Assembly (NCBI GenBank): GCA_036525795.1
Contig: DATCZS010000025.1
Span: 1 to 23,968, forward strand
Source: DATCZS01 sp036525795
Lineage (GTDB): Bacteria; Actinomycetota; Acidimicrobiia; Spongiisociales; ZC4RG35
DNA length: 23,968 bases
Direction of reading: 5' to 3'
Shown here: positions 1 to 7,703 of the stretch, one piece after another
Position numbering within the stretch: the stretch's first letter is position 1
Layout: every line of letters starts with the position of its first letter
Made by a program: the position numbers and the translations under genes
Notes under the pieces: model-generated
Told to the model about the DNA's origin: nothing
The model's database searches: none
What the model saw: the letters and a program-made list of their open reading frames with translations, nothing else

Positions 1-800
1 TGAACCTGAGCCAGGCATTCGAACAGTCGTGCAACATCTTCTTCTACTCCGTGGCCCTGGGCATCCATCAGGCGTGGGACAAGACCGACCGGGAGACGGT
101 GCTGCAGGACATGGCCCGTTCGCTCGGGTTCGGCTCACCCACCGGCATCGATCTCACCGGTGACGCCGCCGGCATCGTTCCCGACCGCGAGTTCTTCCGG
201 ATCTGGCAGGAGATCCAGCGGGAGGAGCCGGATCGACCCAAGCTGCTCGATCCGAGCCGGGAGGAGCTCGCCGACCCATGGTTTGGCGGCGATCTCATGA
301 ACGCCGCCATCGGACAGGGGAGCGTGAGCGCCACCCCGCTCCAGGTCGCCGTGGCCTACGCCGCGCTCGTCAACGGCGGGAAGGTGTGGAGGCCCTACGT
401 CGTCGAGCAGATCAGGAATCAGGCAGACGAGCTGGTGATGGGCAACACGCCCGAACTGAAGAACGAGATCGACTTCGACCCCGAGGCCGTCGAGCGGCTG
501 AAGCGAGATCTGAACGGGGTGGTCACCCGGGGCACGGCGTCTCGGGCCTTCGACGGGTATGGGGCGTCGATCGTCGACGTCGGCGGCAAGACCGGAACGG
601 GCCAGTCGATCCGAACGAAGGACAACCACGCCTGGTTCGTCGGCGTGGTGGGCCTCGAGACTCCCCGCTACGTGGTGGTCGTGCTGATCGACGAGGGCGG
701 GTCGGGCGGAGCCGTCGCCGCTCCGGTCGCCCGCCACATCATGCAGTACCTGTCGGGTGAGGACCCCGATCCGATCACCGCAGGGGCGGCCGCACAATGA
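1..800 (+). CDS. mrdA: Penicillin-binding protein 2-type transpeptidase, C-terminal part (5' end outside window)
   Basis: This is a D,D-transpeptidase that cross-links peptidoglycan outside the membrane and works with the SEDS polymerase RodA. The frame is open from base 3, so the gene is cut by the window start; the GTG at 51 is internal. Two penicillin-binding motifs are visible: SxN as Ser-Cys-Asn (27-35) and KTG (588-596) in the context GGKTGTG. The stretch NAAIGQG followed by TPLQ, typical of PBP2/FtsI proteins, lies between them. The catalytic SxxK serine must lie upstream. The next gene is rodA, which favours the elongation enzyme PBP2 over the septal FtsI, although FtsI/FtsW pairs look similar. 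The class call is firm; the PBP2 assignment is an inference from the neighbour. Confidence 0.88.
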   Translation, partial: NLSQAFEQSCNIFFYSVALGIHQAWDKTDRETVLQDMARSLGFGSPTGIDLTGDAAGIVPDREFFRIWQEIQREEPDRPKLLDPSREELADPWFGGDLMNAAIGQGSVSATPLQVAVAYAALVNGGKVWRPYVVEQIRNQADELVMGNTPELKNEIDFDPEAVERLKRDLNGVVTRGTASRAFDGYGASIVDVGGKTGTGQSIRTKDNHAWFVGVVGLETPRYVVVVLIDEGGSGGAVAAPVARHIMQYLSGEDPDPITAGAAAQ

Positions 801-816
801 TCGGGACGCGCCGCTG

Positions 817-1971
817 ATGGCCACCGCTGCCCGACTCGACGCCGCGGTGGGCGACCGGAGGCGCAACCGTCCGGACGTCCTCCTCGTTCTCGGGACGCTC
901 GCATTGTCGGTCTTCGGTCTGGTGATGATCTACTCGGCCACCAGGTTTGGGCTCGAGAGAGCAGGCAGCCTGGCCACCATCGGTGCCGAGCGACAGATGG
1001 TGTTCGTGACCGCCGGCATCATCGCCATGTTCGCGTTCTCGCTGATCGACTACCGCGAGTATCGCAACTACCTCCCGCTCATCTACAGCGGGATGATCCT
1101 CCTCCTGGTGGCCGTCTTCTTGTTCCCCGAGGTCAACGGGGCCAGGCGGTGGATCCCGCTCGGCGTGTTCAACTTCCAGCCGGCGGAGTTCGCCAAGATC
1201 GTGACCATCCTCACCGCCGCCCACATCCTGTCACGCACCCAGGAGGACGAGTCCCTCAGCTGGAGGAGGCTGGCCCAGGTGATCCTCGTCATGGCCATTC
1301 CGGCCGGCTTGATCCTGGTGGAACCGGACCTCGGAACGACGATGACCATCCCCTTTGTGATGTTCGTGATGCTGTTCGCCGGGGGGGCCACGATGAAGCA
1401 GATGTCTTCCCTCTTCATCACCGCCGTCCTGGGTGTGGCGGCGATGTTTCGATTCGGACTCCTGCGCGAACATCAGCTCGACAGGCTCAGGGTGTTCATC
1501 GATCCTGCCGTCGACCCACAGGGGATCGGCTATCAGCTGCGTCAGTCGAAACTCGCCATCGGGTCGGGTCAGCTCGTCGGGCGGGGCCTGTTCCAGGGCA
1601 CCCAGACGAACTTCGCCTACATCCCCGAACAGGAGACCGACTTCATCTTCACGGCGGTGGGCGAACAGTTGGGGTTCGTCGGAGGGATCGTGGTTCTGGC
1701 CATCTTCTTTCTCGTGGTGTGGCGGCTCCTGGTGATCTCCTCCGCTGCTCGCGACCGTTTCGGGTCGCTGGTGGCGATCGGGGTGGCCGGCATGCTGATG
1801 TTCCACGTGTTCGTCAACATCGGCATGACCATCGGGATCGCCCCGGTGACCGGGTTGCCGCTGCCATTTCTCAGCCAGGGAGGGAGCTTCTACATCGCCA
1901 TGGCGATGTCCATCGGAATCTCCAACAGCGTCTGGCTTCGACGGTCTCCGGTGCCCGAGCGCCGTCGCTGA
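817..1971 (+). CDS. rodA: Rod-shape-determining SEDS peptidoglycan polymerase RodA
   Basis: This is an integral membrane glycosyltransferase that polymerises lipid II and partners with PBP2. From the ATG at 817 it is 384 aa, usual for RodA/FtsW, with about ten hydrophobic segments. Family hallmarks are the EQETDFIF region, which holds the acidic residue thought to be catalytic in SEDS proteins, then GEQLGFVGG, and near the C-terminus the GLPLPFLSQGGS signature. The frame is open back to an ATG at 757 inside mrdA. I chose 817 because it gives a normal short cytoplasmic N-terminus and follows the mrdA stop by 16 nt. FtsW is the alternative. RodA is preferred because of the PBP2-like neighbour and because no division genes are visible. 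Confidence 0.9.
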   Translation: MATAARLDAAVGDRRRNRPDVLLVLGTLALSVFGLVMIYSATRFGLERAGSLATIGAERQMVFVTAGIIAMFAFSLIDYREYRNYLPLIYSGMILLLVAVFLFPEVNGARRWIPLGVFNFQPAEFAKIVTILTAAHILSRTQEDESLSWRRLAQVILVMAIPAGLILVEPDLGTTMTIPFVMFVMLFAGGATMKQMSSLFITAVLGVAAMFRFGLLREHQLDRLRVFIDPAVDPQGIGYQLRQSKLAIGSGQLVGRGLFQGTQTNFAYIPEQETDFIFTAVGEQLGFVGGIVVLAIFFLVVWRLLVISSAARDRFGSLVAIGVAGMLMFHVFVNIGMTIGIAPVTGLPLPFLSQGGSFYIAMAMSIGISNSVWLRRSPVPERRR

Positions 1972-2020
1972 ACACGCCCGCCCTCGCCTTCCCGGGGGCG
2001 ACGGTCACGTGCGAGGTGGC

Positions 2021-2026
2021 TAGCCT
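2021..2026 (+). promoter_or_regulatory. Possible -10 box for a leaderless tdk transcript
   Basis: TAGCCT matches the actinobacterial TANNNT -10 consensus. It lies 8 nt before the second in-frame ATG of tdk (2035), the spacing expected if transcription starts at or near that codon. No Shine-Dalgarno sequence is visible and no convincing -35 box was found, so this is weak evidence. Confidence 0.3.
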
Positions 2027-2028
2027 GC

Positions 2029-2613
2029 ATGCCGATGTGGCATCGGGGTGAGACGGGCTGGCTCGAGGTGATCTGTGGCCCGATGTTCTCGGGCAAGAGC
2101 GAAGAGTTGATCCGCCGGGTCACACGTTCGCGAATCGCCCGGCTCCCCGTGCAGACGTTCAAGCCGGTCATCGACACCCGCTATGCAGACGAGGAGGTCG
2201 TCTCCCACTCGGCGCTGAGGGTGGCGGCGGTTCCGGTGTCCGACGCCCAGGCGCTGCTGCGGTCGGTCGACGACGCGACGGTGGTCGTGGGAATCGACGA
2301 AGCCCAGTTCTTCGGCATGGATCTGGTCGATGTCTGCGAATCGCTGGCAGCTGCCGGGAAACAGGTGATCGTGGCCGGACTGGATCTCGACTTCATGCGC
2401 CGGCCGTTCGAGCCGGTCCCGACCCTGTGCGGACGTGCCGAGTACGTCCAGAAGATGCTGGCGGTGTGCCACCGCTGCGGCGGGCCGGCGCTGTTCACCC
2501 AACGCATCGTGCGATCGGACGATCTGGTCGTGCTGGGAGCGCAGGGGGCATACGAAGCCAGGTGTCGGGCGTGCTACGACCCCACCGAACCGGAGCAGCC
2601 GCCGCTCCTGTAG
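2029..2613 (+). CDS. tdk: Thymidine kinase (type II, zinc-binding)
   Basis: The enzyme phosphorylates thymidine to dTMP with ATP in the pyrimidine salvage pathway, in the cytoplasm. The 194-aa length is normal for the TK1-like family. The P-loop GPMFSGKS is at residues 17-24, and the DEAQFF motif at 90-95 carries the catalytic base Glu91. The structural zinc site is complete: Cys147/Cys150 (CHRC) and Cys179/Cys182 (CRAC). A start two codons later (ATG at 2035) is also possible and would suit a leaderless transcript, since neither ATG has a good ribosome binding site. The gene stands between rodA and the rne-rplU-rpmA-obgE block with no obvious functional tie to either. Confidence 0.95.
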   Translation: MPMWHRGETGWLEVICGPMFSGKSEELIRRVTRSRIARLPVQTFKPVIDTRYADEEVVSHSALRVAAVPVSDAQALLRSVDDATVVVGIDEAQFFGMDLVDVCESLAAAGKQVIVAGLDLDFMRRPFEPVPTLCGRAEYVQKMLAVCHRCGGPALFTQRIVRSDDLVVLGAQGAYEARCRACYDPTEPEQPPLL

Positions 2614-2901
2614 CCATTCGCCGCAAAACATTGGTGTTCGATGTTCGGCGTTCCCTGCTACAGTCCCGACTGTCCGTCGAATCCGACGACCTCTCGAGCC
2701 GATTGGGTGCGCTTTCGCTGCATCCCGGTTTGGTTCCTTCGTCGGCCTTGGAGCCCGATTTGTCGATGAACATCGTCCCTCGCGTCGCAGCACCTCAGAT
2801 CAATGGCCTGGGGAGCTCACGTCGTTCCGACCCGGGTCTTCGACGGACACTCGATCATCGGCCGCTCGCGGCCTCGCCAGGATCTACAGGAGACACCGTT
2901 C
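2614..2901 (+). promoter_or_regulatory. Intergenic region upstream of rne with a possible promoter
   Basis: No gene is supported in these 288 bases. A TACAGT hexamer at 2659-2664 resembles a -10 box, but no good -35 lies 16-18 nt upstream (TTGGTG at 2631 is 22 nt away). If it is used, the rne leader would be over 200 nt. Long rne leaders are used for autoregulation in some bacteria; whether that applies here cannot be told. Confidence 0.3.
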
Positions 2902-4455
2902 ATGGGAATCTTCCGCACGCGTTCGGCTCAGGTGCTTCGGAAGGGCACCGACGACCAGATCGTCGAAGAACGCAAATCGCTCAGAGTCAAGGGCGAGAAG
3001 GTCGTCATCCGCCGCGTCGTCGAGGCCCCCAAGCCTGAGGCGAAGCAGCCGCACAAGGACAAGAAGCGGCAGGATCGACGGCCCCAGCAGGGCAGGCGGG
3101 CTTCTTCGCGCCCCGCTGTGGACACGTCGCGGGCGCGCAGGGCGCCCCGCGAAGAAGAGATCATCGTCCCCACCGAGTCCACCCGGAAGCAGATGCTGGT
3201 GCGGGTCCGCCCGCATCAGACCCAGGTGGTGATCCTCGAGGGCCCGCAGCTGGTGGAGCACTACGTCGCAACGGCCGACCGGACGTCGCTCGTCGGCAAC
3301 ATCTACCTGGGCAAGGTTCGCAACGTGTTGCCGGGCATGGAGGCGGCGTTCGTGGATTTCGGGGCGGCCAAGAACGGAGTGGTGTACGCATCAGACGTCA
3401 AGGTCGACCCCCAGCGCAAGAACGTCAGGATCGAAGATCTGCTCAAGGACGGCGACAGCGTCCTGGTGCAGGTCGTGAAAGACGCGATGGGTGCCAAGGG
3501 CGCCCGGCTCACGGGACAGCCGTCCCTTCCGGGCCGCTATCTGGTGCTGGTACCAGACTCGGACGCCCAGGGGATCTCTCGGCGGCTCCCGGACGAGGAG
3601 CGCGACCGCCTTCGCGAGGTGATCGCCGCCGTCAAGCCACCCGGCTTCGGGGTGATCGTTCGCACCGCCGCCCTCCACGCGAGCGCCGAGGAGATCGCGG
3701 CGGACATCAGCCGTCTGCTCAAGGCGTGGCAGAAGATCCAGGACCAGGCCAAGTCGGCGTCTGCCCCGGTCTCGATCTACGAGGAGCCCGACCTGCTGAT
3801 CAGGGTGATCCGCGAGCACTTCACCGGCGACTTCCGCCGCATGCTGATCGACGACCAGGACTCGTACGACAAGGTCCTCACCTACCTGCGGTCCACGGCA
3901 CCCGACCTGGTGGACAAGGTGAGCCTCTACGAGGACGAGCTCGCCCTCTTCGAGCGCTACCACGTGGAGGATCAGCTGCGAAAAGCCCTCGATCGGCGGG
4001 TCTACCTGCCTTCGGGAGGCCATCTGGTGATCGACCGGACCGAGGCGCTCACCGTGATCGACGTGAACACCGGCAAGTTCGTCGGGTCTTCGAGTCTCGA
4101 GGAGACGGTCCTCCAGAACAATCTCGAGGCCGCCGAGGAGATCGGCCGGCAGCTGCGCCTGCGAGACATCGGCGGCATCATCGTCATCGACTTCATCGAC
4201 ATGGAGGTCGAGAAGCATCAGCGCATGGTGCTGCGGCGCCTGCGCGAGACCCTGGCGAGAGACAAGACCCGAACCCAGGTGTTCGAGGTGTCGCACCTCG
4301 GGCTGGTGGAGATGACCCGCAAGAACGTGTCGGCGGGGTTGTTGGAGACGTTCTCAGAGAGATGCCAGCACTGCGAGGGCAGGGGGATCCTGCTTCACGA
4401 GGAGGCCGCCACCCTCGGCATCCCCGTCTCCGTCACGCCCGAAGACATCGAATAG
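2902..4455 (+). CDS. rne: Ribonuclease E/G family endoribonuclease
   Basis: This is a single-strand-specific endoribonuclease for rRNA and tRNA processing and mRNA decay. The ATG at 2902 follows AGGAGA with good spacing and gives 517 aa; the frame is open to an upstream ATG at 2803 that lacks such a site. Residues 1-98 form a basic Lys/Arg-rich leader with no family domain. The catalytic core starts at about residue 99, with the S1 region (NIYLGKV, VDFGAAKNG). The metal-binding aspartates are Asp387 (VIDVNTG) and Asp430 (VIDFIDM), 43 residues apart as in E. coli RNase E. The zinc-link CxxC is Cys488/Cys491, 58 residues after Asp430, also as in E. coli. The C-terminus ends soon afterwards, so there is no long degradosome scaffold. 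It precedes rplU, a conserved order. Confidence 0.93.
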   Translation: MGIFRTRSAQVLRKGTDDQIVEERKSLRVKGEKVVIRRVVEAPKPEAKQPHKDKKRQDRRPQQGRRASSRPAVDTSRARRAPREEEIIVPTESTRKQMLVRVRPHQTQVVILEGPQLVEHYVATADRTSLVGNIYLGKVRNVLPGMEAAFVDFGAAKNGVVYASDVKVDPQRKNVRIEDLLKDGDSVLVQVVKDAMGAKGARLTGQPSLPGRYLVLVPDSDAQGISRRLPDEERDRLREVIAAVKPPGFGVIVRTAALHASAEEIAADISRLLKAWQKIQDQAKSASAPVSIYEEPDLLIRVIREHFTGDFRRMLIDDQDSYDKVLTYLRSTAPDLVDKVSLYEDELALFERYHVEDQLRKALDRRVYLPSGGHLVIDRTEALTVIDVNTGKFVGSSSLEETVLQNNLEAAEEIGRQLRLRDIGGIIVIDFIDMEVEKHQRMVLRRLRETLARDKTRTQVFEVSHLGLVEMTRKNVSAGLLETFSERCQHCEGRGILLHEEAATLGIPVSVTPEDIE

Positions 4456-4518
4456 GGCGGCTTCACCGCCGGCGTCGGGTTCGGGGTTCCGGGCATCTGC
4501 GACCGACCGCTGCCGGCT

Positions 4519-4547
4519 TTGAGCTGTGACCGGAGAGGGCGTATACT
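4519..4547 (+). promoter_or_regulatory. Sigma-70-type promoter of the rplU-rpmA-obgE-proB operon
   Basis: TTGAGC (4519-4524) and TATACT (4542-4547) are separated by exactly 17 nt, close to the housekeeping consensus. Transcription would start near 4554, giving a leader of about 28 nt with a purine-rich ribosome binding site (GAGAGG, 4570-4575) before the rplU ATG. This is the best promoter in the window and fits a highly expressed ribosomal-protein operon. Confidence 0.78.
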
Positions 4548-4581
4548 TCTTTCGTTCCCCTTCTTTCCGAGAGGTTTGTCC

Positions 4582-5064
4582 ATGTACGCCATCATCCGCA
4601 CCGGCGGAAAGCAGGCCAGGGTCAGTCCCGGTGACGTGATCCAGGTCGAGCTGCTCAAGCAGACCGACGAGACGGTCTCCTTCACCCCGTTGTTGGTCGT
4701 GGACGACGCCGGGACCTCCATCTCCGATCGGAAGGTCCTCGCCGGAGTCTCCGTTCACGCCAAGGTGCTCGGTGAGGCGAAGGGCCCCAAGGTGGACATC
4801 TTCAAGTACAAGAACAAGACCGGATACCGGCGCAGGATGGGTCACCGGCAGCGCTACACCAGCCTCGAGGTGACGGGGATCGACCTTCCCGAGTCCCCAG
4901 CCAAGCCCGCAGCCAAGTCCGCAGCGAAGCCCGCAGCCAAGTCCCCAGCGAAGCCTGCAGCCAAGTCGCCTGCCAAGCCCGCAGCCAAGTCCCCTGCGAA
5001 GCCCGCAGCCAAGCCCGCAGCCAAGGCGGCCACCAAGGCCGCCGCGGCAGCCGAGGAGGAATGA
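4582..5064 (+). CDS. rplU: 50S ribosomal protein L21 with a long Ser/Pro/Ala/Lys repeat tail
   Basis: L21 binds 23S rRNA in the large ribosomal subunit. The start MYAIIRTGGKQ at 4582 is the canonical L21 N-terminus and has GAGAGG upstream; the open frame back to 4519 overlaps the promoter and is not used. Residues 1-103 are the normal full-length L21 fold, including YKNKTGYRRRMGHRQ and the C-terminal I-T/G-I strand region. Residues 105-160 are an extension: twelve tetrapeptides of the SPAK/PAAK type, then a run of alanines and three glutamates. The tail is strongly basic and low in complexity, like histone H1 tails. rpmA follows after 3 nt and its ribosome binding site lies inside the tail-end codons. 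Confidence 0.95.
   Translation: MYAIIRTGGKQARVSPGDVIQVELLKQTDETVSFTPLLVVDDAGTSISDRKVLAGVSVHAKVLGEAKGPKVDIFKYKNKTGYRRRMGHRQRYTSLEVTGIDLPESPAKPAAKSAAKPAAKSPAKPAAKSPAKPAAKSPAKPAAKPAAKAATKAAAAAEEE
4894..5037 (+). repeat. 12-nt tandem repeat encoding SPAK/PAAK tetrapeptides in rplU
   Basis: Twelve 12-nt units encode SPAK, PAAK, SAAK, PAAK, SPAK, PAAK, SPAK, PAAK, SPAK, PAAK, PAAK and AATK (residues 105-152 of L21). The SPAK-PAAK pair makes a 24-nt higher-order unit, repeated three times in the middle. Third-position bases vary (tcc/tcg, cca/cct, gcg/gcc), so the repeat is kept at protein level and has diverged at DNA level. Such arrays can change length by slippage. Confidence 0.9.
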
Positions 5065-5067
5065 GCC

Positions 5068-5319
5068 ATGTCGAAGACCAAAGCCGGAGGCTCCAGCAAG
5101 AACGGGCGTGAGTCGCACGCCAAGAGGCTCGGTCCCAAGGTGTTCGACGGCGAGACCGTGAACGCCGGCGCAGTGCTGGTTCGTCAGCGCGGCACGCGCA
5201 TCCACCCGGGTGACAACGTCGGCCGTGGGTCAGACGACACCCTGTTCGCCACGAAGGCCGGAGTCGTCAAGTACGGCGTCCGGAACAACCGTCGTCTGGT
5301 GAACATCCAGGCGGACTGA
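5068..5319 (+). CDS. rpmA: 50S ribosomal protein L27
   Basis: L27 reaches the peptidyl-transferase centre of the 50S subunit. It is 83 aa, normal length, with the typical opening of a Lys/Gly/Ser-rich flexible arm followed by GRESHAKRLG and the RQRGTRIHPGDNVGRG core. The N-terminus is the short actinobacterial form with no cleavable leader of the Firmicutes type. GGAGGA just upstream overlaps the last codons of rplU, so the two genes are probably translationally linked. Confidence 0.97.
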   Translation: MSKTKAGGSSKNGRESHAKRLGPKVFDGETVNAGAVLVRQRGTRIHPGDNVGRGSDDTLFATKAGVVKYGVRNNRRLVNIQAD

Positions 5320-5332
5320 ACCGGGTCCGGTC

Positions 5333-6601
5333 GTGTTCGTCGACCGGGTCCGTGTCCACCTCCGCTCAGGTGACGGGGGTGCCGGCGTCGTCTCCTTCGT
5401 GCGTGCTCGGGGCCGTCCCCAGGGCAAGCCAACCGGCGGCTCGGGCGGCGACGGCGGGGACATCGAGTTCCGTGTGGACGAGGGCATGGCATCCCTGCTC
5501 CGCTACCGCCGCAACCCCCATCACGCAGCCGATCGAGGGATGCACGGGAGCGGAGACCTGAAGCATGGCCGCAGGGGCGCCGACCTGGTCCTTTCCGTTC
5601 CGCCCGGCACCATCATCCGCGACCCGGACGGCGTCGTCATCGGCGATCTCGTTGCTGAGGGTCAGAGCGTCGTGGCGGTCCCCGGCGGCAGAGGCGGGCG
5701 CGGGAACGCCGCCTTCGTATCGCCCAGCCTGCGGGCCCCTACGGTGTGCGAACAGGGGGAGTACGGCCGCGAGGGCTGGTTCGAGCTCGAGCTGCGACTG
5801 ATGGCAGATGCCGCCCTCGTGGGGTTCCCCAACGCGGGGAAGAGCACGTTCATCTCGACGGTCTCGTCGGCCCGTCCCAAGATCGCCGACTACCCGTTCA
5901 CGACCCTCGAGCCGCATCTCGGGGTGGTGGCGATCGACGATGCCGAGTTCGTGCTGGCCGACATCCCCGGCCTGATCGAGGGGGCGGCCGAAGGGAAGGG
6001 GCTCGGGCACGAATTCCTGCGCCATGTCGAGCGAGCCCGCGTCCTGGTCATCCTCCTCGATCCGTCGATCACGGCCCAGCATCCCGTCGACGTACAGCTG
6101 ACCGTGCTCGGTGCCGAGCTCGAAGCGTTCAATCCCGCCCTGGTCGAGAGACCCCGTCTGGTGGTCCTCGGCAAGGGCGATCTCCCCGAGGCGGCCGACG
6201 CCATCGCCGCCGTTCCTGAGGCGATGGTCATGTCGTCGAAGTCGGGCGAAGGAGTCAACGAGGTGCTCTACGCGGTTGCCCGGCTGCTGGAGGGCGTCGA
6301 GCGGGATCCGATCGACCGCGAGGGCTACGTGCTGCATCGACCGGTGCTGGCCGAGTCGCACCTGGTGCGGGTCGGCGAGCACGAGTGGTCGGTCGTCGGC
6401 CTCCCGGCGGAACGGGCGGTGCGATTCGCCGATCTGACCAACCCGCAGGCGGTCGACCTCGCATCTCGGCGACTGTCCCGCCTCGGCATCGACGATGTAC
6501 TGGCCGCCGCCGGCGCAGTGGAAGGCGACACGGTGCGAATCGGCGATCTCGAGTTCGAATACCACGAGCCACAGGACTGGGACGAAGGGGAAGAAGAGTG
6601 A
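5333..6601 (+). CDS. obgE: GTPase Obg/CgtA (50S assembly and stress GTPase) with an atypical G4 motif
   Basis: This essential GTPase binds the 50S subunit during assembly and links growth to the GTP/ppGpp state. It starts with GTG at 5333 and is 422 aa. The order is the glycine-rich Obg fold (1-158, GGSGGDGGD and GGRGGRGN), the G domain, then an OCT domain (about 330-410) and an acidic tail. G1 is GFPNAGKST (164-172), the TT of G2 is in PFTTLEPHLG and G3 is DIPG. G4, normally NKxD, reads Gly280-Lys-Gly-Asp283, so the guanine-contacting Asn is absent. G5 is the SSKSGEG region. The OCT domain marks the actinobacterial/Firmicutes form. The gene sits 13 nt after rpmA, and its stop overlaps the proB start as GTGA. 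Confidence 0.94.
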   Translation: MFVDRVRVHLRSGDGGAGVVSFVRARGRPQGKPTGGSGGDGGDIEFRVDEGMASLLRYRRNPHHAADRGMHGSGDLKHGRRGADLVLSVPPGTIIRDPDGVVIGDLVAEGQSVVAVPGGRGGRGNAAFVSPSLRAPTVCEQGEYGREGWFELELRLMADAALVGFPNAGKSTFISTVSSARPKIADYPFTTLEPHLGVVAIDDAEFVLADIPGLIEGAAEGKGLGHEFLRHVERARVLVILLDPSITAQHPVDVQLTVLGAELEAFNPALVERPRLVVLGKGDLPEAADAIAAVPEAMVMSSKSGEGVNEVLYAVARLLEGVERDPIDREGYVLHRPVLAESHLVRVGEHEWSVVGLPAERAVRFADLTNPQAVDLASRRLSRLGIDDVLAAAGAVEGDTVRIGDLEFEYHEPQDWDEGEEE

Positions 6602-7698
6602 GGCGCCCTCTACCCGAACGCGCCATGGTCGTGGTCAAGGTCGGCTCGTCGAGCCTCACCGGGGGCCGCCCCGAGCTCGACATGGACGCGGTTCGCAGGG
6701 TCTCGGACATCGTTGCCCGCTTCCGGGAGCACGGTCACCGGGTGGTGCTCGTCACCTCCGGCGCCGTTGCCGCCGGCCTGTCGGCGCTGGGGCGCACCGT
6801 CCGTCCGGCCGACCTCCCCGGACTCCAGGCGGCGGCAGCCGTCGGCCAGGGCCGGCTCATGCACGGTTACGGAGATGCGTTCTCCCGCCACGGGCTGGTG
6901 GTCGGCCAGGTGCTGTTGTCGAAGTGGGTTCTGGCGGACAGGGAGCAGTACCTGCATGCCCGGGAGGCGCTCCAGCGCATGCTCGAGCTGGGGATCGTTC
7001 CGATCGTCAACGAGAACGACACCGTCGCGGTGGAGGAACTGCGGTTCGGTGACAACGACCGCCTGGCCGCAATGGTGTCCCACCTTGTCAACGCATCGCT
7101 GCTCCTGCTGCTCACCGACACGGCCGGTCTGCTGTCTGGCGACCCCCGGTCGGGCGATTCCGTGGAACTGCTCTCTGCGGTTCGCCACACCGATCAGGTG
7201 CTCGACAGCCTGGCCCATGGCGGGGCGGGACCCCAGGGCTCGGGCGGGGTGGCGTCCAAGATCGCGGCGGCCCGCATGGCGGCGTGGTCTGGAATCCCCA
7301 CCGTGATCGCTCCCACCGAAGACGACGGAACGGTCGATGCCGTCGTTCGAGGACTCGAGATCGGCACGTGGGTCGAACCGCATTCACGTCGTCTCCCGGC
7401 TCGCAAGCTCTGGATCGCGTTCGGCCAGCCGTCCGAGGGCACCGTGACCGTCGACCCGGGTGCAGCGCAGGCGCTGGTCCACGGCGGACGGTCGCTCCTC
7501 CCGGTCGGGGTGGCGGCGGTGGACGGATCGTTTGCGGCCGGAGCCGCGGTCGAGGTGCTCGATCCGTCTGGCGGGCTGATCGCCAAGGGGCTCACACGGC
7601 TCGGTTCAGAGGAACTCCGCCAGCGCATGGGGTCGCGATCGGGAGGGGACATCGTCGCCATTCACCGCGACGACCTCGTGGTGCTGATCTCGGGCTGA
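6598..7698 (+). CDS. proB: Glutamate 5-kinase
   Basis: ProB phosphorylates L-glutamate to glutamyl 5-phosphate, the first step of proline synthesis. I chose the GTG at 6598, which overlaps the obgE stop (GTGA) and gives 366 aa, almost the length of E. coli ProB (367); the ATG at 6625 is an alternative. The amino-acid-kinase domain has KVGSSSL, VTSGAVAAG, the VNENDTV substrate motif and FGDNDRLAA. A C-terminal PUA domain follows (about 275-366, ending in a GGDIVAIHRDDLV strand). The normal next partner, proA, is not present. A minus-strand gene converges with only 5 nt between the stop codons. Confidence 0.94.
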   Translation: MRRPLPERAMVVVKVGSSSLTGGRPELDMDAVRRVSDIVARFREHGHRVVLVTSGAVAAGLSALGRTVRPADLPGLQAAAAVGQGRLMHGYGDAFSRHGLVVGQVLLSKWVLADREQYLHAREALQRMLELGIVPIVNENDTVAVEELRFGDNDRLAAMVSHLVNASLLLLLTDTAGLLSGDPRSGDSVELLSAVRHTDQVLDSLAHGGAGPQGSGGVASKIAAARMAAWSGIPTVIAPTEDDGTVDAVVRGLEIGTWVEPHSRRLPARKLWIAFGQPSEGTVTVDPGAAQALVHGGRSLLPVGVAAVDGSFAAGAAVEVLDPSGGLIAKGLTRLGSEELRQRMGSRSGGDIVAIHRDDLVVLISG

Positions 7699-7703
7699 CG
7701 GGT

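Noticed and set aside
4456..4470. Small hairpin GGCGG-CTTCA-CCGCC after rne as a terminator
   Set aside because: The stem is only 5 bp and no T run follows; too weak to call.
4894..5037. Tandem repeat taken as a CRISPR array or minisatellite
   Set aside because: Units are 12 nt with no spacers and stay in frame within rplU; it is a protein tail repeat.
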